From Homalodisca vitripennis (Eukaryota > Arthropoda > Insecta > Hemiptera > Cicadellidae), in assembly GCF_021130785.1 (NCBI RefSeq), contig NW_025777460.1, forward strand, positions 1-64,000: DNA of 64,000 nucleotides, given 5' to 3'. This document shows, piece by piece, positions 21,975-34,931 of this stretch. Every line of letters starts with the position of its first letter. Positions within the stretch are counted from its first letter, which is position 1. The position numbers and the translations under genes are program-made. The notes beneath the pieces were generated by a model that worked only from the letters and a program-made list of their open reading frames with translations, was not told the origin of the DNA and made no database searches.

Positions 21975-22485
21975 GAGTGATCAGGAATCTGTGAACGAAC
22001 ACATTATACACACAAAACGTAGTACACGAAACACTCGGCCACAGGAGTACAGAGTTTTATATAACCAAACATCCAACAGAGTACGATAAAAAAGAGTGTT
22101 TGTGATAATGGCTGCCAACTCTTTAATTGACTGGACATGCTGGAAACAAATATATAATACTTCACTCAAGCTAACTTAGAGTTCTCCAGTTATGTTGTCT
22201 CCTAAGATATGCCAAGTAAGCAAAAATGTTATTTGCTGAACGAGCACAGTTACAGATTCACGTGTGTATTCTATTCCCACGAAAATTACAGGTTCAAAAT
22301 CTACGTATCTACATGTTTACAAAATTCCAGTATCTTCTTGCAAATTTCAATGAAAAAGTTAAACCAACAATTTTCTTTTTAGAAAAAGCAAAATACTACA
22401 GTACATATTATTAAAATATACATACTCTAATCATATTTGAGATTGAATCGTCCTAAACTTATAAAGGCACATCGTTTTATACCCA
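21975..22485. repeat. Block S end plus copy of the 5.0-5.4 kb segment
   Basis: 21,975-22,100 carries a diverged block S terminus (CTCGGCCACAGGAGTACAG). 22,105-22,485 matches 5,010-5,390. The match stops abruptly at 22,485. Confidence 0.65.
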
Positions 22486-23334
22486 ATTTTTTCATCACCG
22501 ACGTTACCAATTTATAAAAACTGGATCGCATTTATTTCACAAATAACACACAATATTGCAGCGTTTATTATGAATAAAACTGTTCACCGATAATACTAAA
22601 TAAACGTCAGCTGATGCGCAGTAAAAGATCGCAGTACACCGAACGCTCTGTTTCACTCACTCCGCGTACTACATATACTCCGCGCTCTCTCTCAACTTTT
22701 CCCTATTCCAAAGCGGCTGGCAAGATATTAGAACCCTCGAAACTGTCTGGCTACTGAGAAAACATCATGAAATAGTGTTTTAAATAACATATAAAAAAAT
22801 TCAACTTTTGTACTCTACCGAAAGTATAACTACAAATTATAATAGTTAAGGGGTGTCTGGCAGGGGGTTGAAACCATACTAAATGTCTGGCAATGAATAA
22901 CCTGAATTTTGATATTACCACGAATAAAATATCATAAATTTGAGTTTTTATAGATTAACGAATTTAAAATGGAATTTTATATACCTTTGCTACCTGTTAT
23001 CTACCAAAGCAACCACTACCAAGGTGACATGGGTGGGGATCGTTTGTACCTGTACTAGAGGTACGTATGGAAGAACTTTCAGCTTTTATAAAATGACGAA
23101 GGTCTGGAAGCCACGGGCTCTTGGACAATCAACAGTCAATCCGGACACAATCGAAGTAACAGAAGATAGCACATGGTGAAAAAAAGAGAAATCGAAAAAA
23201 AGAATACCAGTAAATAAGGTACATTAATATTTTAAATAACGTTGCATATAGAAAAGCAGAGATTTCATAGTTAATACGAAAGTTAAGAACGAAAATATCA
23301 AAAAAGAAGAGTGGAAAATTGTTTGTTAAAATAG
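22486..23334. other. Segment found once in the window
   Basis: Begins exactly where the duplication with 5.4 kb ends. It contains a pyrimidine-rich GC-rise near 22,660-22,740, two GTCTGGCA words near 22,850 and 22,900, and an exon-like run around 23,015-23,180 reading KVTWVGIVCTCTRGTYGR and VWKPRALGQSTVNPDTIEV. I recognise none of it. It may be an insertion or host sequence. Confidence 0.35.
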
Positions 23335-24079
23335 TGTTAAATACTGGCAACCAATTATACATATTGGTCTATATTTAAATCAATCACAATTGGTCTGTAG
23401 TTGGTCAAGCTTCAACCAACCACGACTGCTAATCATTGGCAGTCACGGCATCATCTGTTGACTGACTCTCCACAGCGAGACCATAGCAACGTATACACAG
23501 TGTGTAGCGAAACTTTGACGTGTTGGACGTTATATTAAGATGCAAGACGATACAATTTGTATTGTGAATATACTATGACTTATTATTAATTAAAAACACA
23601 AAATTACACGTTTTCTTTTGGAAATTGTAAATGGTAAATAATGTATATATGTATTAGAGTAGTAAAATACGTTATTAATTTAGTATATTTTTTCAAATTT
23701 CTTGTATTACATTTTTTAGTTTACATTATATTAATATGTAATATATATATATTGGTCTTTATATGGTTTCATTTTTCTGTATATTCTTTATTTTATTCTG
23801 TATTTTCTTTATTCTGTATATTAATTTTTTAATTCAATTTATTTCTCATATTGATGTATAGTGTAATAATAGTTGTAGGTGCATATGTATGTATTGGTCT
23901 ATTTGTAAGTACATCTAATGTATTTTGGTTAGACTGAGCAATATTATAAAAAATTGAATCTGTTACTTATATTATTGTGAGAAATAAAGTTTCTTTCTTT
24001 CAAGGCTTGCACAGGCTATGGTAATACCTTACGATGTCCTTCCAAATCTATACAAAGCTACTCTCAAAACTACAATCAT
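23335..24079. repeat. Module M copy
   Basis: Matches 15,350-15,840 and 59,000-59,220, with TACTGGCAACCAATTATAC and CATCATCTGTTGACTGACTC. After 23,830 it diverges into A/T-rich sequence unique to this spot. Confidence 0.65.
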
Positions 24080-25385
24080 TCACTTAAAAGATATCTATGT
24101 AACAGGTATACTCGTATGTTGTGTAGCTGGAGTTAAGACGATGAATCATAATCATCACGGCTTCTTTTACCATCGCATGTTGTTCTATCGACCTCAAACA
24201 GTATTACAAAAATAAATTCAAAATTAATATTTATATTTAATTTCTGAAGGCAATGGCAAGTTAAAGCTAACAACAGTTTAATGTGAACTAAAGTGTTATA
24301 TCCATTATGACGAAATTGTAAAATATGTTCGTACTCGTTTGTGGACAAAGAACAACATAACTGGTACTGTATAGTTACATACCGTTATCTTAAAACACGT
24401 TATTCTACATTACTAAGTACTACATACAATTTTAAAAATTTAAATATTATATTCATATCACTATACTATAGTTTATAAATGATATTTCATATCGTACTTA
24501 TTAATTGTCTTTCTGCAATTTTTTTCTGTGAGATCACTTCTTCATCTACATTATATTTGGTGTGTTCTCAGTATTTCCGACGTCAACATCTTTTTGAGCT
24601 TCACCGACTTTTGTGTATCTCTACAGACGAACGTTGGGACCCATATGCCAGGTGTCCAATTTCAGGCACTGCACTAAAAGGAAAGTAAAATAGAGTTGAA
24701 CTTGACTTTCGTATAAAAAAGTCTATTTGTTTCTCCAATTCTTCAGAACAGACATTTACCTCAAGCGTTCAATGGTCTCATATGCGACCTAAACACAAGA
24801 TGTTGAGTTTAAGTACTCCAGAATTTCAATGTTAACTTTCGGTAACATTTTTTGGAAACAATTTCACACCAACTTCAAGTGGAGGCACGAAAGTGTGAAA
24901 CCATGATACAACGCACGAAATCCTAACAGTTACCTAAAGTTAGAGGAGTAAAAGTAAGTTAATAAATATTTGTATTTACCAGAAATAGTCTATAAATAGA
25001 TTTTTAATTAAAAATATTACAAACGTTAAGGTTAAAAAACGTACGAGCGTATAAAAATTATGACGATTTCTGTTGTCTACGAATACGAGAATGTTTTTTA
25101 AATTAATATGCAGAAGAAAAATAAATTATATGAGAATAATCAGAAAATGAAGCACTATAAGTTAAAGTTGAGCATAACTAGTGTAAACTTGATGTGGATG
25201 GATATGCATTGCCAGTGATACAGGAGTGACTTGACTGTTTCAGCGTGTTGTTGTTGTATGGATTTTATTTTATTTCTTGTATTTTTATGGTTATTGTTAT
25301 CGAATTGGTATTATTATCTGTTATCGTATTGATATTACTTCTTGCATTGCATTGGTTATTTATATTTTGGTTTTAGTTTGGACGT
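24080..25385. repeat. Duplicated segment paired with 45.1-49.2 kb (empty site)
   Basis: Aligned with 45,100-45,554 and 48,351-49,190 in order. The join near 24,537-24,545 is the unoccupied target of the 2.8-kb DNA transposon in the other copy. It includes the HHGFFYHR-type scrap and short frames such as LFELHRLLCISTDERWDPYA near 24,590, which I cannot assign. It continues directly into helicase coding sequence. Confidence 0.8.
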
Positions 25386-25900
25386 GGACATGTATTGTGC
25401 ACGGTTGCTAGTTGCTCGCCAGCGTGGAGGGAAGGTATGTAGAGTCTTTTGGGTCTCGCCTAATCGTGGAGAAATATACAACCTTTGGATGCTCCTCATG
25501 TCGACACCTCGTCGCAGCTACTCCGCACTTAAACCCAAAGAGCCAACAAACTCTCCTTAAACGATATCGACAGCAGTCTATGTCGGCAGGGATTGACTGT
25601 AATAGATTGTGGACTCCCCGACGACGGAAGTGGGAAGAAGACTAATGGACTATGGTGAGAAAAAAAGCTCTCAGAAGAACAAAGACTCGTTCTGCACACG
25701 TTCATTCCCTTCTTAACAACACCGGTGACCACCGATATTCGAGGGTCACCGTCCTCGATGGTCCTGGGGGATATTGCAAAACTTCCCTAATTCGTGTCAT
25801 ACCGGCACAAGTGGGCAGTTTTCGTCAGGTTGGACTTGCCGTCGCTAGTGGGAACATGCCTGGTGATTCAACAGCACACAGAATGTTAAATCTAGTGGTC
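25386..25900 (+). pseudogene. Helitron RepHel middle and helicase fragment
   Basis: The frame from 25,390 reads MYCARLLVARQRGGKVCRVF, WVSPNRGEIYNLWMLLMSTP, a recognisable Helitron block (Gly-Arg/Val-x-Phe-x-V-S-P...G-E...L-x-L-L-L) lying between Rep and helicase. After a deletion it jumps to TRSAHVHSLLNNTGDHRYSR and VLDGPGGYCKTSLIRVI, Walker A at 25,760-25,786, then ASGNMPGDSTAHRML. It ends near 25,890, before Walker B. The 49.2-kb copy is its close twin. Dead fragment. Confidence 0.8.
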
Positions 25901-26420
25901 GAACAAACTAAGCATATTGACCATTTAAAAAGATGTTACATTTATAGTTGTAATTATTAATAAAAGTCAGGATTCTATATTAATATTTTAATTTTGTTTA
26001 AAAATTGAGTTCATATGGTTTTTTAGATTTATGTTTAGAATATTTTAAGGATCTTTACCAGAGTAAAGATAAATATGCAATTATTCTATTGTGTGTATTT
26101 TTTACTTTCCTTCCAATATATAAAATGCCCATATTCTTTCGATATTAGTTTTTTCCTATTGATATTCAGCGAAATTTAATATCTAACTTGTTTACTTTGC
26201 TTGTATATGTTCATTAAACATTGTACAAAAATTTATATACTAGATTTCACTGTCACTACAGTTAATATAGTATACTCCACATTGTAGTATAATTCCAAGT
26301 ACAAATCCATAAAAGTAAAAGGCCCAGCTATGCATAATATTTGATTGACAAAGTATGGATATTAAAGAGAATATAATTCATCCAAGACAAGAGATCAACA
26401 AGACCTGTCTCCGACGGGCG
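25901..26420. other. AT-rich spacer before the satellite
   Basis: A/T-rich sequence without gene. From about 26,395 the words CCTGTCTCCGACGGG announce block S, so the array starts within a block S copy. Confidence 0.55.
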
Positions 26421-29400
26421 ACTACGAAATCCCGTCTAGCTAAGGCTCAGTCTACATTGGGGAGATAAAACGTTTAGTATCCAAATGAAAACAAAAGAAA
26501 ACAATAGACGCATGAAACATCTGATTGCGAACAATTCGGCCATAGCCCTACAACAGATCACTAACATGCAGTAGAATCCGACAAAACAAAAGTGTTAGCC
26601 TCTACTATTATGCTATAGAGTCTACGAAATCCCATGTAGCTAAGGCTAAGTCTACAATGGGGAGATAAAACGTTTAATATCCAAACAAGGAAACACACTA
26701 GACACATGAAAACATCTGAATGCGAACAATTCAGCCATAGCCCTACAACAGATCACTAACATGCAGTAGAATCCGACAAAACAAAAGTGTTTGCCTCTAC
26801 TATTATGCTATAGAGTCTACGAAATCCCATGTAGCTAAGGCTAAGTCTACAATGGGGAGATAAAACGTTTAATATCCAAATGGAACAAAAGAAAACAATA
26901 GACGCATGAAACATCTGAATGCGAACAATTCGGCCATAGCCTTACAACAGATCACTAACATGCAGTAGAATCCGACAAAACAAAAGTGTTAGCCTCTACT
27001 ATTATGCTATAGAGTCTACGAAATCCCATGTAGCTAAGGCTAAGTCTACAATGGGGAGATAAGACGTTTAATATCCAAATGGAACAAAAGAAAACAATAG
27101 ACGCATGAAACATCTGAATGCGAACAATTCGGCCATAGCCTTACAACAAATCACTAACATGCAGTAGAATCCGACAAAACAAAAGTGTTAGCCTCTACTA
27201 TTATGCTATAGAGTCTACGAAATCCCATGTAGCTAAGGCTAAGTCTACAATGGGGAGATAAGACGTTTATATCCAAATGGAACAAAAGAAAACAATAGAC
27301 GCATGAAACATCTGAATGCGAACAATTCGGCCATAGCCTTACAACAAATCACTAACATGCAGTAGAATCCGACAAAACAAAAGTGTTAGCCTCTACTATT
27401 ATGCTATAGAGTCTACGAAATCCCATGTAGCTAAGGCTAAGTCTACAATGGGGAGATAAAACGTTTAATATCCAAATGGAACAAAAGAAAACAATAGACG
27501 CATGAAACATCTGAATGCGAACAATTCGGCCATAGCCTTACAACAAATCACTAACATGCAGTAGAATCCGACAAAACAAAAGTGTTAGCCTCTACTATTA
27601 TTCTATAGAGTCTAAGAAATCCCATGTAGCTAAGGCTAAGTCTACAATGGGGAGATAAAACGTTTAATATCCAAATGGAACAAAAGAAAACAATAGACGC
27701 ATGAAACATCTGAATGCGAACAATTCGGCCATAGCCTTACAACAAATCACTAACATGCAGTAGAATCCGACAAAACAAAAGTGTTAGCCTCTACTATTAT
27801 GCTATAGAGTCTACGAAATCCCATGTAGCTAAGGCTAAGTCTACAATGGAGAGATAAAACGTTTAGTATCCAAATGAAACAAAAGAAAACAATAGACGCA
27901 TGAAACATTCTGAATGCGAACAATTCGGCCATAGCCTTACAACAAATCACTAACATGCAGTAGAATCCGACAAAACAAAAGTGTTAGCCTCTACTATTAT
28001 GCTATAGAGTCTACGAAATCCCATGTAGCTAAGGCTAAGTCTACAATGGGGAGATAAAACGTTTAATATCCAAATGGAACAAAAGAAAACAATAGACGCA
28101 TGAAACATCTGAATGCGAACAATTCGGCCATAGCCTTACAACAAATCACTAACATGCAGTAGAATCCGACAAAACAAAAGTGTTAGCCTCTTACTATTAT
28201 TCTATAGAGTCTAAGAAATCCCATGTAGCTAAGGCTAAGTCTACAATGGGGAGATAAAACGTTTAATATCCAAATGGAACAAAAGAAAACAATAGACGCA
28301 TGAAACATCTGAATGCGAACAATTCGGCCATAGCCTTACAACAAATCACTAACATGCAGTAGAATCCGACAAAACAAAAGTGTTAGGCCTCTACTATTAT
28401 GCTATAGAGTCTACGAAATCCCATGTAGCTAAGGCTAAGTCTACAATGGGAGAGATAAAACGTTTAGTATCCAAATGAAACAAAAAGAAAAACAATAGAC
28501 GCATGAAACATCTGATTGCGAACAATTCGGCCATAGCCCTACAACAGATCACTAACATGCAGTAGAATCCGACAAAACAAAAGTGTTAGCCTCTACTATT
28601 ATGCTATAGAGTCTACGAAATCCCATGTAGCTAAGGCTAAGTCTACAATGGGGAGATAAAACGTTTAATATCCAAACAAGGAAACACACTAGACACATGA
28701 AACATCTGAATGCGAACAATTCAGCCATAGCCCTACAACAGATCACTAACATGCAGTAGAATCCGACAAAACAAAAGTGTTAGCCTCTACTATTAATGCT
28801 ATAGAGACTACGAAATCCCATGTAGCTAAGGCTAAGTCTACAATGGAGAGATAAAACGTTTAGTATCCAAATGAAACAAAAGAAAACAATAGACGCATGA
28901 AACATCTGATTGCGAACAATTCGGCCATAGCCCTACAACAGATCACTAACATGCAGTAGAATCCGACAAAACAAAAGTGTTAGCCTCTACTATTATGCTA
29001 TAGAGTCTACGAAATCCCATGTAGCTAAGGCTAAGTCTACAATGGGGAGATAAAAACGTTTAATATCCAAACAAGGAAACACACTAGACACATGAAACAT
29101 CTGAATGCGAACAATTCAGCCATAGCCCTACAACAGATCACTAACATGCAGTAGAATCCGACAAAACAAAAGTGTTAGCCTCTACTTATTATGCTATAGA
29201 GTCTACGAAATCCCATGTAGCTAAGGCTAAGTCTACAATGGGGAGATAAAAACGTTTAATATCCAAATGGAACAAAAGAAAACAATAGACGCATGAAACA
29301 TCTGAATGCGAACAATTCGGCCATAGCCTTACAACAAATCACTAACATGCAGTAGAATCCGACAAAACAAAAGTGTTAGCCTCTACTATTATGCTATAGA

Positions 29401-30515
29401 GTCTACGAAATCCCATGTAGCTAAGGCTAAGTCTACAATGGGGGAGATAAAACGTTTAATATCCAAACAAGGAAACACACTAGACACATGAAACATCTGA
29501 ATGCGAACAATTCAGCCATAGCCCTACAACAGATCACTAACATGCAGTAGAATCCGACAAAACAAAAGTGTTAGCCTCTACTATTATGCTATAGAGTCTA
29601 CGAAATCCCATGTAGCTAAGGCTAAGTCTACAATGGGGAGATAAAACGTTTAATATCCAAATGGAACAAAAGAAAACAATAGACGCATGAAACATCTGAA
29701 TGCGAACAATTCGGGCCATAGCCTTACAAACAAATCACTAACATGCAGTAGAATCCGACAAAACAAAAGTGTTAGCCTCTACTATTATGCTATAGAGTCT
29801 ACGAAATCCCATGTTAGCTAAGGCTAAGTCTACAATGGGGAGATAAGACGTTTAATATCCAAATGGAACAAAAGAAAACAATAGACGCATGAAACATCTG
29901 AATGCGAACAATTCGGCCATAGCCTTACAACAAATCACTAACATGCAGTAGAATCCGACAAAACAAAAGTGTTTAGCCTCTACTATTATGCTATAGAGTC
30001 TACGAAATCCATGTAGCTAAGGCTAAGTCTACAATGGGGAGATAAAACGTTTAATATCCAAATGGAACAAAAGAAAACAATAGACGCATGAAACATCTGA
30101 ATGCGAACAATTCGGCCATAGCCTTACAACAAAACACTAACATGCAGTAGAATCCGACAAAACAAAAGTGTTAGCCTCTACTATTATTCTATAGAGTCTA
30201 AGAAATCCCATGTAGCTAAGGCTAAGTCTACAATGGGGAGATAAAACGTTTTAATATCCAAATGGAACAAAAGAAAACAATAGACGCATGAAACATCTGA
30301 ATGCGAACAATTCGGCCATAGCCTTACAACAAATCACTAACATGCAGTAGAATCCGACAAAACAAAAGTGTTAGCCTCTACTATTATGCTATAGAGTCTA
30401 CGAAATCCCATGTAGCTAAGGCTAAGTCTACAATGGGGAGATAAAACGTTTAGTATCCAAATGAAACAAAAGAAAACAATAGACGCATGAAACATCTGAT
30501 TGCGAACAATTCGGC
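26421..30515 (+). repeat. Satellite array, about 20.6 monomers of 195-202 bp
   Basis: Monomer starts, using the TCTACGAAATCCC word or its variants, lie at 26421, 26621, 26816, 27015, 27214, 27412, 27611, 27810, 28010, 28210, 28410, 28612, 28807, 29006, 29202, 29402, 29597, 29798, 29999, 30197 and 30397. Two main types differ after TATCCAAA: the long type has GGAACAAAAGAAAACAATAG, the 195-bp type has CAAGGAAACACACTAGACAC (starts 26621, 28612, 29006, 29402). The array breaks off after TTCGGCC at 30,515 against module M. Monomers are head-to-tail without unique spacers. Each aligns with block S and with the end of the 49.8-kb frame. Short minus-strand frames inside are by-products. Confidence 0.95.
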
Positions 30516-31106
30516 CGAATTGTGTGTAGCGAGACTTTGACGTGTTGGACGTTATATTAAGATGTTAGACGATAGAATTTGTGTTGTGAATATACTGTGA
30601 CTTATTATTAATTAAAAGCACAAAAATTATACGTGTTCTTCTGAAAATTGTAAAAGGCAAATATTTTATATACACTACGTATTAGGGTAGTCAAATAAAT
30701 TATCAATTTTGTATATTTTTCAAATTTCTTGTATCAAATATTTTAGTTGACATTGCATTAATATGCAATAAATACATTTGTGTTTGTAATAGTTTCAGTT
30801 TTCCGTATATTTTTTATTTTGTGTAATTGTGTGTTTTTAAAAATCCTATTGAGATTAAAGATTTGGCAAAAAATATGCCAGAGATATTTTATTACATTCT
30901 AATTTACAAGTTTTAAAGTATATTAAAGAAGTATATAAAAAGTGTCATTACCCCAGTGGATATCTAGACACATTAGGTAGAGCGCAGACCTGATAACCGT
31001 ACAAAGAACCCATGGAAAGACTTAAATTACGAGAACACGTCTCGTTAATCAAAAAAACTGGAAACTCAAAACGAATCATCGACTATATCTTACTGATGAA
31101 AACATT
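30516..31106. repeat. Module M copy after the satellite
   Basis: Starts at a sharp junction inside the module (TGTGTAGCGAGACTTTGACG), then follows 15,520-16,090 closely. No gene. Confidence 0.7.
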
Positions 31107-31361
31107 ATGAAAACATATTGTTGTCGATTAAAAACATTAAAGGTTTTAATCGTACATTTTCGATTAACATTCCATCAAAATGAAGAAGTTATCAATTTCT
31201 CAGAGGTTATCCAGCCACCCTTGGTCTTTAAAGACCCAGACCCCAGACTCAGAACCACAACGAACCACCGAGCTACCAGCATCTCTCGACAAGGTAACAC
31301 GCTATACAGGAAAGTGACAACAAAAGATGACGATGATAATCTTAAGAATACACTTTACTAA
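31107..31361 (+). other. Conserved short frame, second copy
   Basis: An 84-codon frame starting MKTYCCRLKTLKVLIVHFRL and ending TTKDDDDNLKNTLY. It aligns with 16,101-16,370 and 59,485-59,733. The N-terminal third is the same frame in all three copies; the end reads as in the 59-kb copy. Role unknown. Confidence 0.35.
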
Positions 31362-31758
31362 ACGTTAGAAGTTCAGACATATAATTAGTACTCGAATTAG
31401 ACAGAAATAAGTAAAATAGTGTTACGAGAATTAAGAAGTATGTACCTGATGAAAAGGTCAACCTGCGATACAAGGAAATGATCAATCCGTCCAGATAAAT
31501 AACAATAACAAGAGGGGTTGTAGGTAAAAAGCGCCAGTGGAGTGAGAGCGCTCAGTGGGTTGGGTCAGTTTCTGTGATCCAGTGGAGGTCGTCAAAGTCT
31601 TCATACAAGACAATTCACGTAGACCACAGAGGATTTGTTAAGTACAGATGAGACAAAAGAAATACCGGTAAAATTAAGTCACACAACAGGTCTGTTTACT
31701 GCTGACGATGAGTCGGTTGATTAAGCACTAATGCCGAATAATTAAAACTCACATTATT

Positions 31759-31983
31759 TTGAAGCTTGCATGTACTTATCTCGTCATGACGTATTTGTTC
31801 AAATACGTGATGAAAGGTGAATCACTTCAAAACGTCACCGTCACTTCCTTGTGGCAACAAGAGGACAAGGCAGAACTCTATGTGATTAAGGGAAAGGTTA
31901 GTGCAAGCGACTATCACTTTTGTAGCTTGGACTTCCCAATATCGGTTAGAACCAAATGTTGTGTGTCTACCCGTCCATCTTGA
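31759..31983 (+). pseudogene. Helitron Rep Tyr-motif fragment
   Basis: A 74-codon frame with YLFKYVMKGESLQN, keeping both putative catalytic tyrosines (codons 31,792 and 31,804), followed by DYHFCSLDFPISVRT. It is the counterpart of the first third of the 16.7-kb fusion. A stop at 31,981 and a shift separate it from helicase sequence downstream. Confidence 0.75.
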
Positions 31984-32455
31984 AAGTAAACAGCACGTCC
32001 GTTTCCATCTCAGTGATCAGACTTCAAAAACTTTTGACAGCTTAACGTATCAGATCTTATTAGAGAAATAGATATACCTCGATATCAGACCGAAAATTGA
32101 AACCGTTCTACGAACCTCAAGACGAGAGATACACTTCGCCACGGTTCGCCAGCGTGGGAGGAAGGTATGTAGAGTCTTGTGATTCTCGCCTAATTGAGGA
32201 AAACTCTACTACCTTCGAATGACCAGAGACGCGGTCTACACACGTTCTTTAACTTTTTGACAACCCCCGTGACCGCCGATTTTCGACGGTCATCTTCCTC
32301 GGTGGTCCCGGGGAAATGGCAAAACTTCCCTAATTCGTGTCATACCGGCACAAGTGCGTAGTTGTCGTCAGGTTGCACTTGCCGTTGCCAGCTAGGGGCA
32401 TCGCTGCCGGGAATATGCCTGGTGATTCAACAGCACACAGCATGTTTCCGGCTTC
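31984..32455 (+). pseudogene. Helitron helicase fragment
   Basis: Shifted frames carry the RQRGGKVC-like block near 32,145, the FLGGPG Walker A neighbourhood near 32,310 (loop broken), and QVRSCRQVALAVAS...MPGDSTAHSMF near 32,350-32,445. It stops abruptly at the GCTTCAAAT word, as the 61.5-kb copy does, and passes into module M. Dead. Confidence 0.75.
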
Positions 32456-33938
32456 AAATCAAATACCTTCAACAAAGTAGTTAGTGTAATATTGTTAAAA
32501 TACCGACAACAAACGATGCAGAAGTCATATTGACCATAGCTGACAGGTTGGTCAGCTATGGTCAATCTTATGGTCAATCAGCTTATGCCAATCTCGAGAG
32601 AGCCCTTCAACTCAGACAACTGCTAATCTTGAGTACAGAAAGACTTTCGTGTTATACGTTATATTAAGATTTAAGCCGATAGAATGTGTATACAGAATAT
32701 ACTATTACTTGATATTAATTAAATACAACAATTTGTAAGTTTTGTATTGGCAATTGTAGAAAATAAATATACATGTATTGGCGTAATTAAATCAATTTTA
32801 CTAATTTTCTATATGTTTTAAATTTCTTGAATGTACATCTTCTAGTTTAAATTATATTTCTATATAATATATATCGTTTCATTTTTCTGTATATTTTATT
32901 TGTTATATTTATATGTTTGTTTCAATGTGTTCATAAACAAAATCTACTGGAATCACAGACTTGGCGTAGAGTATGATAATGTTCTTTTATTAAAATTTGA
33001 TAAACAAGTTATATATAAAGTATATCAAGTATATAAAAGAAAGGATAAAGTATGTACAGTATAAGTAAAACTCAGACGCCATGAGCACGGGACACAATAT
33101 TTTAAGCAATATTGACATAACAAACTTCATCAACTACAGTAAGGTCCACCTATTCTTTCTATTCTAAAATTAATGATCGAAACCAAATATCCTGTTTATC
33201 TGTCCTGTCTCCGACGGGAGACTACGAACAGCTGTGGCTCAGTAAATTGGAGAGACAAAACGTTTAATATCCACACGAGTGAGGGAACAGGTTATACACA
33301 TGACACGTGGAGATACGGGGAAAATTGTCCACAACAACACAAAGATTAGTGACCGCATGCAATAGAGTTCGACAAAACACAAGTGCTTGCTACAAATCAT
33401 TACTATTGTCCCTGCGTAAGAAGATAAACTTTACAAATAATTCACAACGAAATTATCACAAGGAAGAGAGTGTTAAATTATCACAATCCTGACTAACAGT
33501 GATACAGGAGATATACCGATAACAACTGGTCAGTAGTTGGTCAAACTTCAGCCAAGAAGGATTAAGCTCAGCTCCTTTAACTCAGACGACTGCTAATCAT
33601 TGACAGTTACGGCATCTGTTGACTAAAAATGGCTTTCCACAGTAATGCCGAAATAGCAGAAGGTATAGCACAGTTTCGACTCGGTATCAAGCGAGACTTT
33701 GACGTGTTTGGACGTTATATATTAACATGTAAGACGATAGAATCTTTATTGTGAATATACTATGACTTAATATTAACTAAAAGCACTAAATTATTACGTT
33801 TCCTCTTGAAAATGTTTAATTATTAAAATATTGTATTAGGGCAGTAAAATAAATTATATAATTTGTATAGTATTCAAAATTAGTATTTTACATTGTATTA
33901 ATATGTAATACAGAAAGTCTTTATAATGGTTTTTATTT

Positions 33939-33988
<50 letters not shown>

Positions 33989-34139
33989 TCTTTATGGTTG
34001 TGTAAATGTATTCTTAAACATTCTATTGAAATCATAAATTTGGAGTATAATATGCTACTGTTTTTTTATTAAATTTTGATATCTAGGTTTTAAAGATTAT
34101 TAAAGAAGTTTATAAAAAATGTAAATTTCCCAGGTGGAT
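32456..34139. repeat. Modules M, S and M in series
   Basis: 32,460-33,055 is module M (with a short local duplication of the GGTTGGTCAGCTATGGTCAA word near 32,550), 33,060-33,400 is block S, and 33,480-34,130 is again module M. The order equals 61.5-63.6 kb. No gene. Confidence 0.7.
33936..33988. repeat. (TA)n microsatellite
   Basis: A near-perfect TA run of about 50 bp with one interruption, inside module M. Other module M copies have only short TA tracts here. Confidence 0.95.
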
Positions 34140-34668
34140 ATTCAAATACATTACGTAGAGCGTAGTCTTGATAACTTTACAAAGAACCCATGGAGAAATT
34201 TAAATTATCGTAAATTATCCTCTGTTGCTGCACGAGAGATACGACAGAAAATGCAATTAGGAGAAGATTCGGATTTTAAAACTGATATACAATTTTGAAA
34301 ATTCTACCCTTTATTACAGATGACATGCCGCAATATCACAGAAGTGCAGAAATTGATGTTCTCCCCAGTGTTGTAGACACCCCTGGTAGATTAAACATGT
34401 GTCGTGCAGTGACTTGCTGGGCTTCATCATTTTTACCAGTCTGGAGTTTACTTTTATTGTACTAGTTAGGAATTGTTCTGTTGTTTTAACAAACAACTTT
34501 TTTTTACAAACTTTGTTTAGTGTGTTTTTAGGTAATTGCCACACTTTTTAAGTTTTTTGCAAATGTTTAGCTTAACATATCAGTGATTTTTAACAAATAA
34601 TGTAAAGGTTGAATTTATATACTCAAAAAGTATCTGACTAGTTTATTATCAACACATTATTATATATA
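34140..34668. repeat. Left half of a duplicated module split by a Helitron
   Basis: Matches 19,610-20,167; the other half resumes at 40,110. The break corresponds to 20,167/20,168 of the empty paralogue. Confidence 0.8.
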
Positions 34669-34920
34669 TCTATATATATAAAAATGAATGTTTGTATGTT
34701 TGTCCTTTATGGAATCGTGAACTATTGGACCGATCATGATGAAAATTTGTACGTATATGTATTTTTCCACGGAGAAGGTTTATAAGCTATGCCCATCCCT
34801 TTCCCGATTCAGGATTCCGCCCCACTGGTTACAGAAATACCCATAAGAAATGCATTGCAGCAAACATATGTTAACGTCTTTTCAAATTTTTAATCAGCTG
34901 TTCTTTGTAAACATATATTA

Positions 34921-34931
34921 CACTTATAGTT
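34921..34931 (+). repeat. LINE target-site duplication, left
   Basis: CACTTATAGTT, optionally with the preceding A, directly before the LINE 5' end; identical copy at 39,434-39,444. Confidence 0.85.

Noticed and set aside
27750..29719. Minus-strand frames of 60-68 codons in the satellite
   Set aside because: They recur only because the monomer recurs, end at array-specific variants, and lie antisense to the better-supported reading.
26421..30515. CRISPR-like regular repeats
   Set aside because: Repeats are about 200 bp and head-to-tail with no unique spacers, in a eukaryotic transposon context. It is a satellite.
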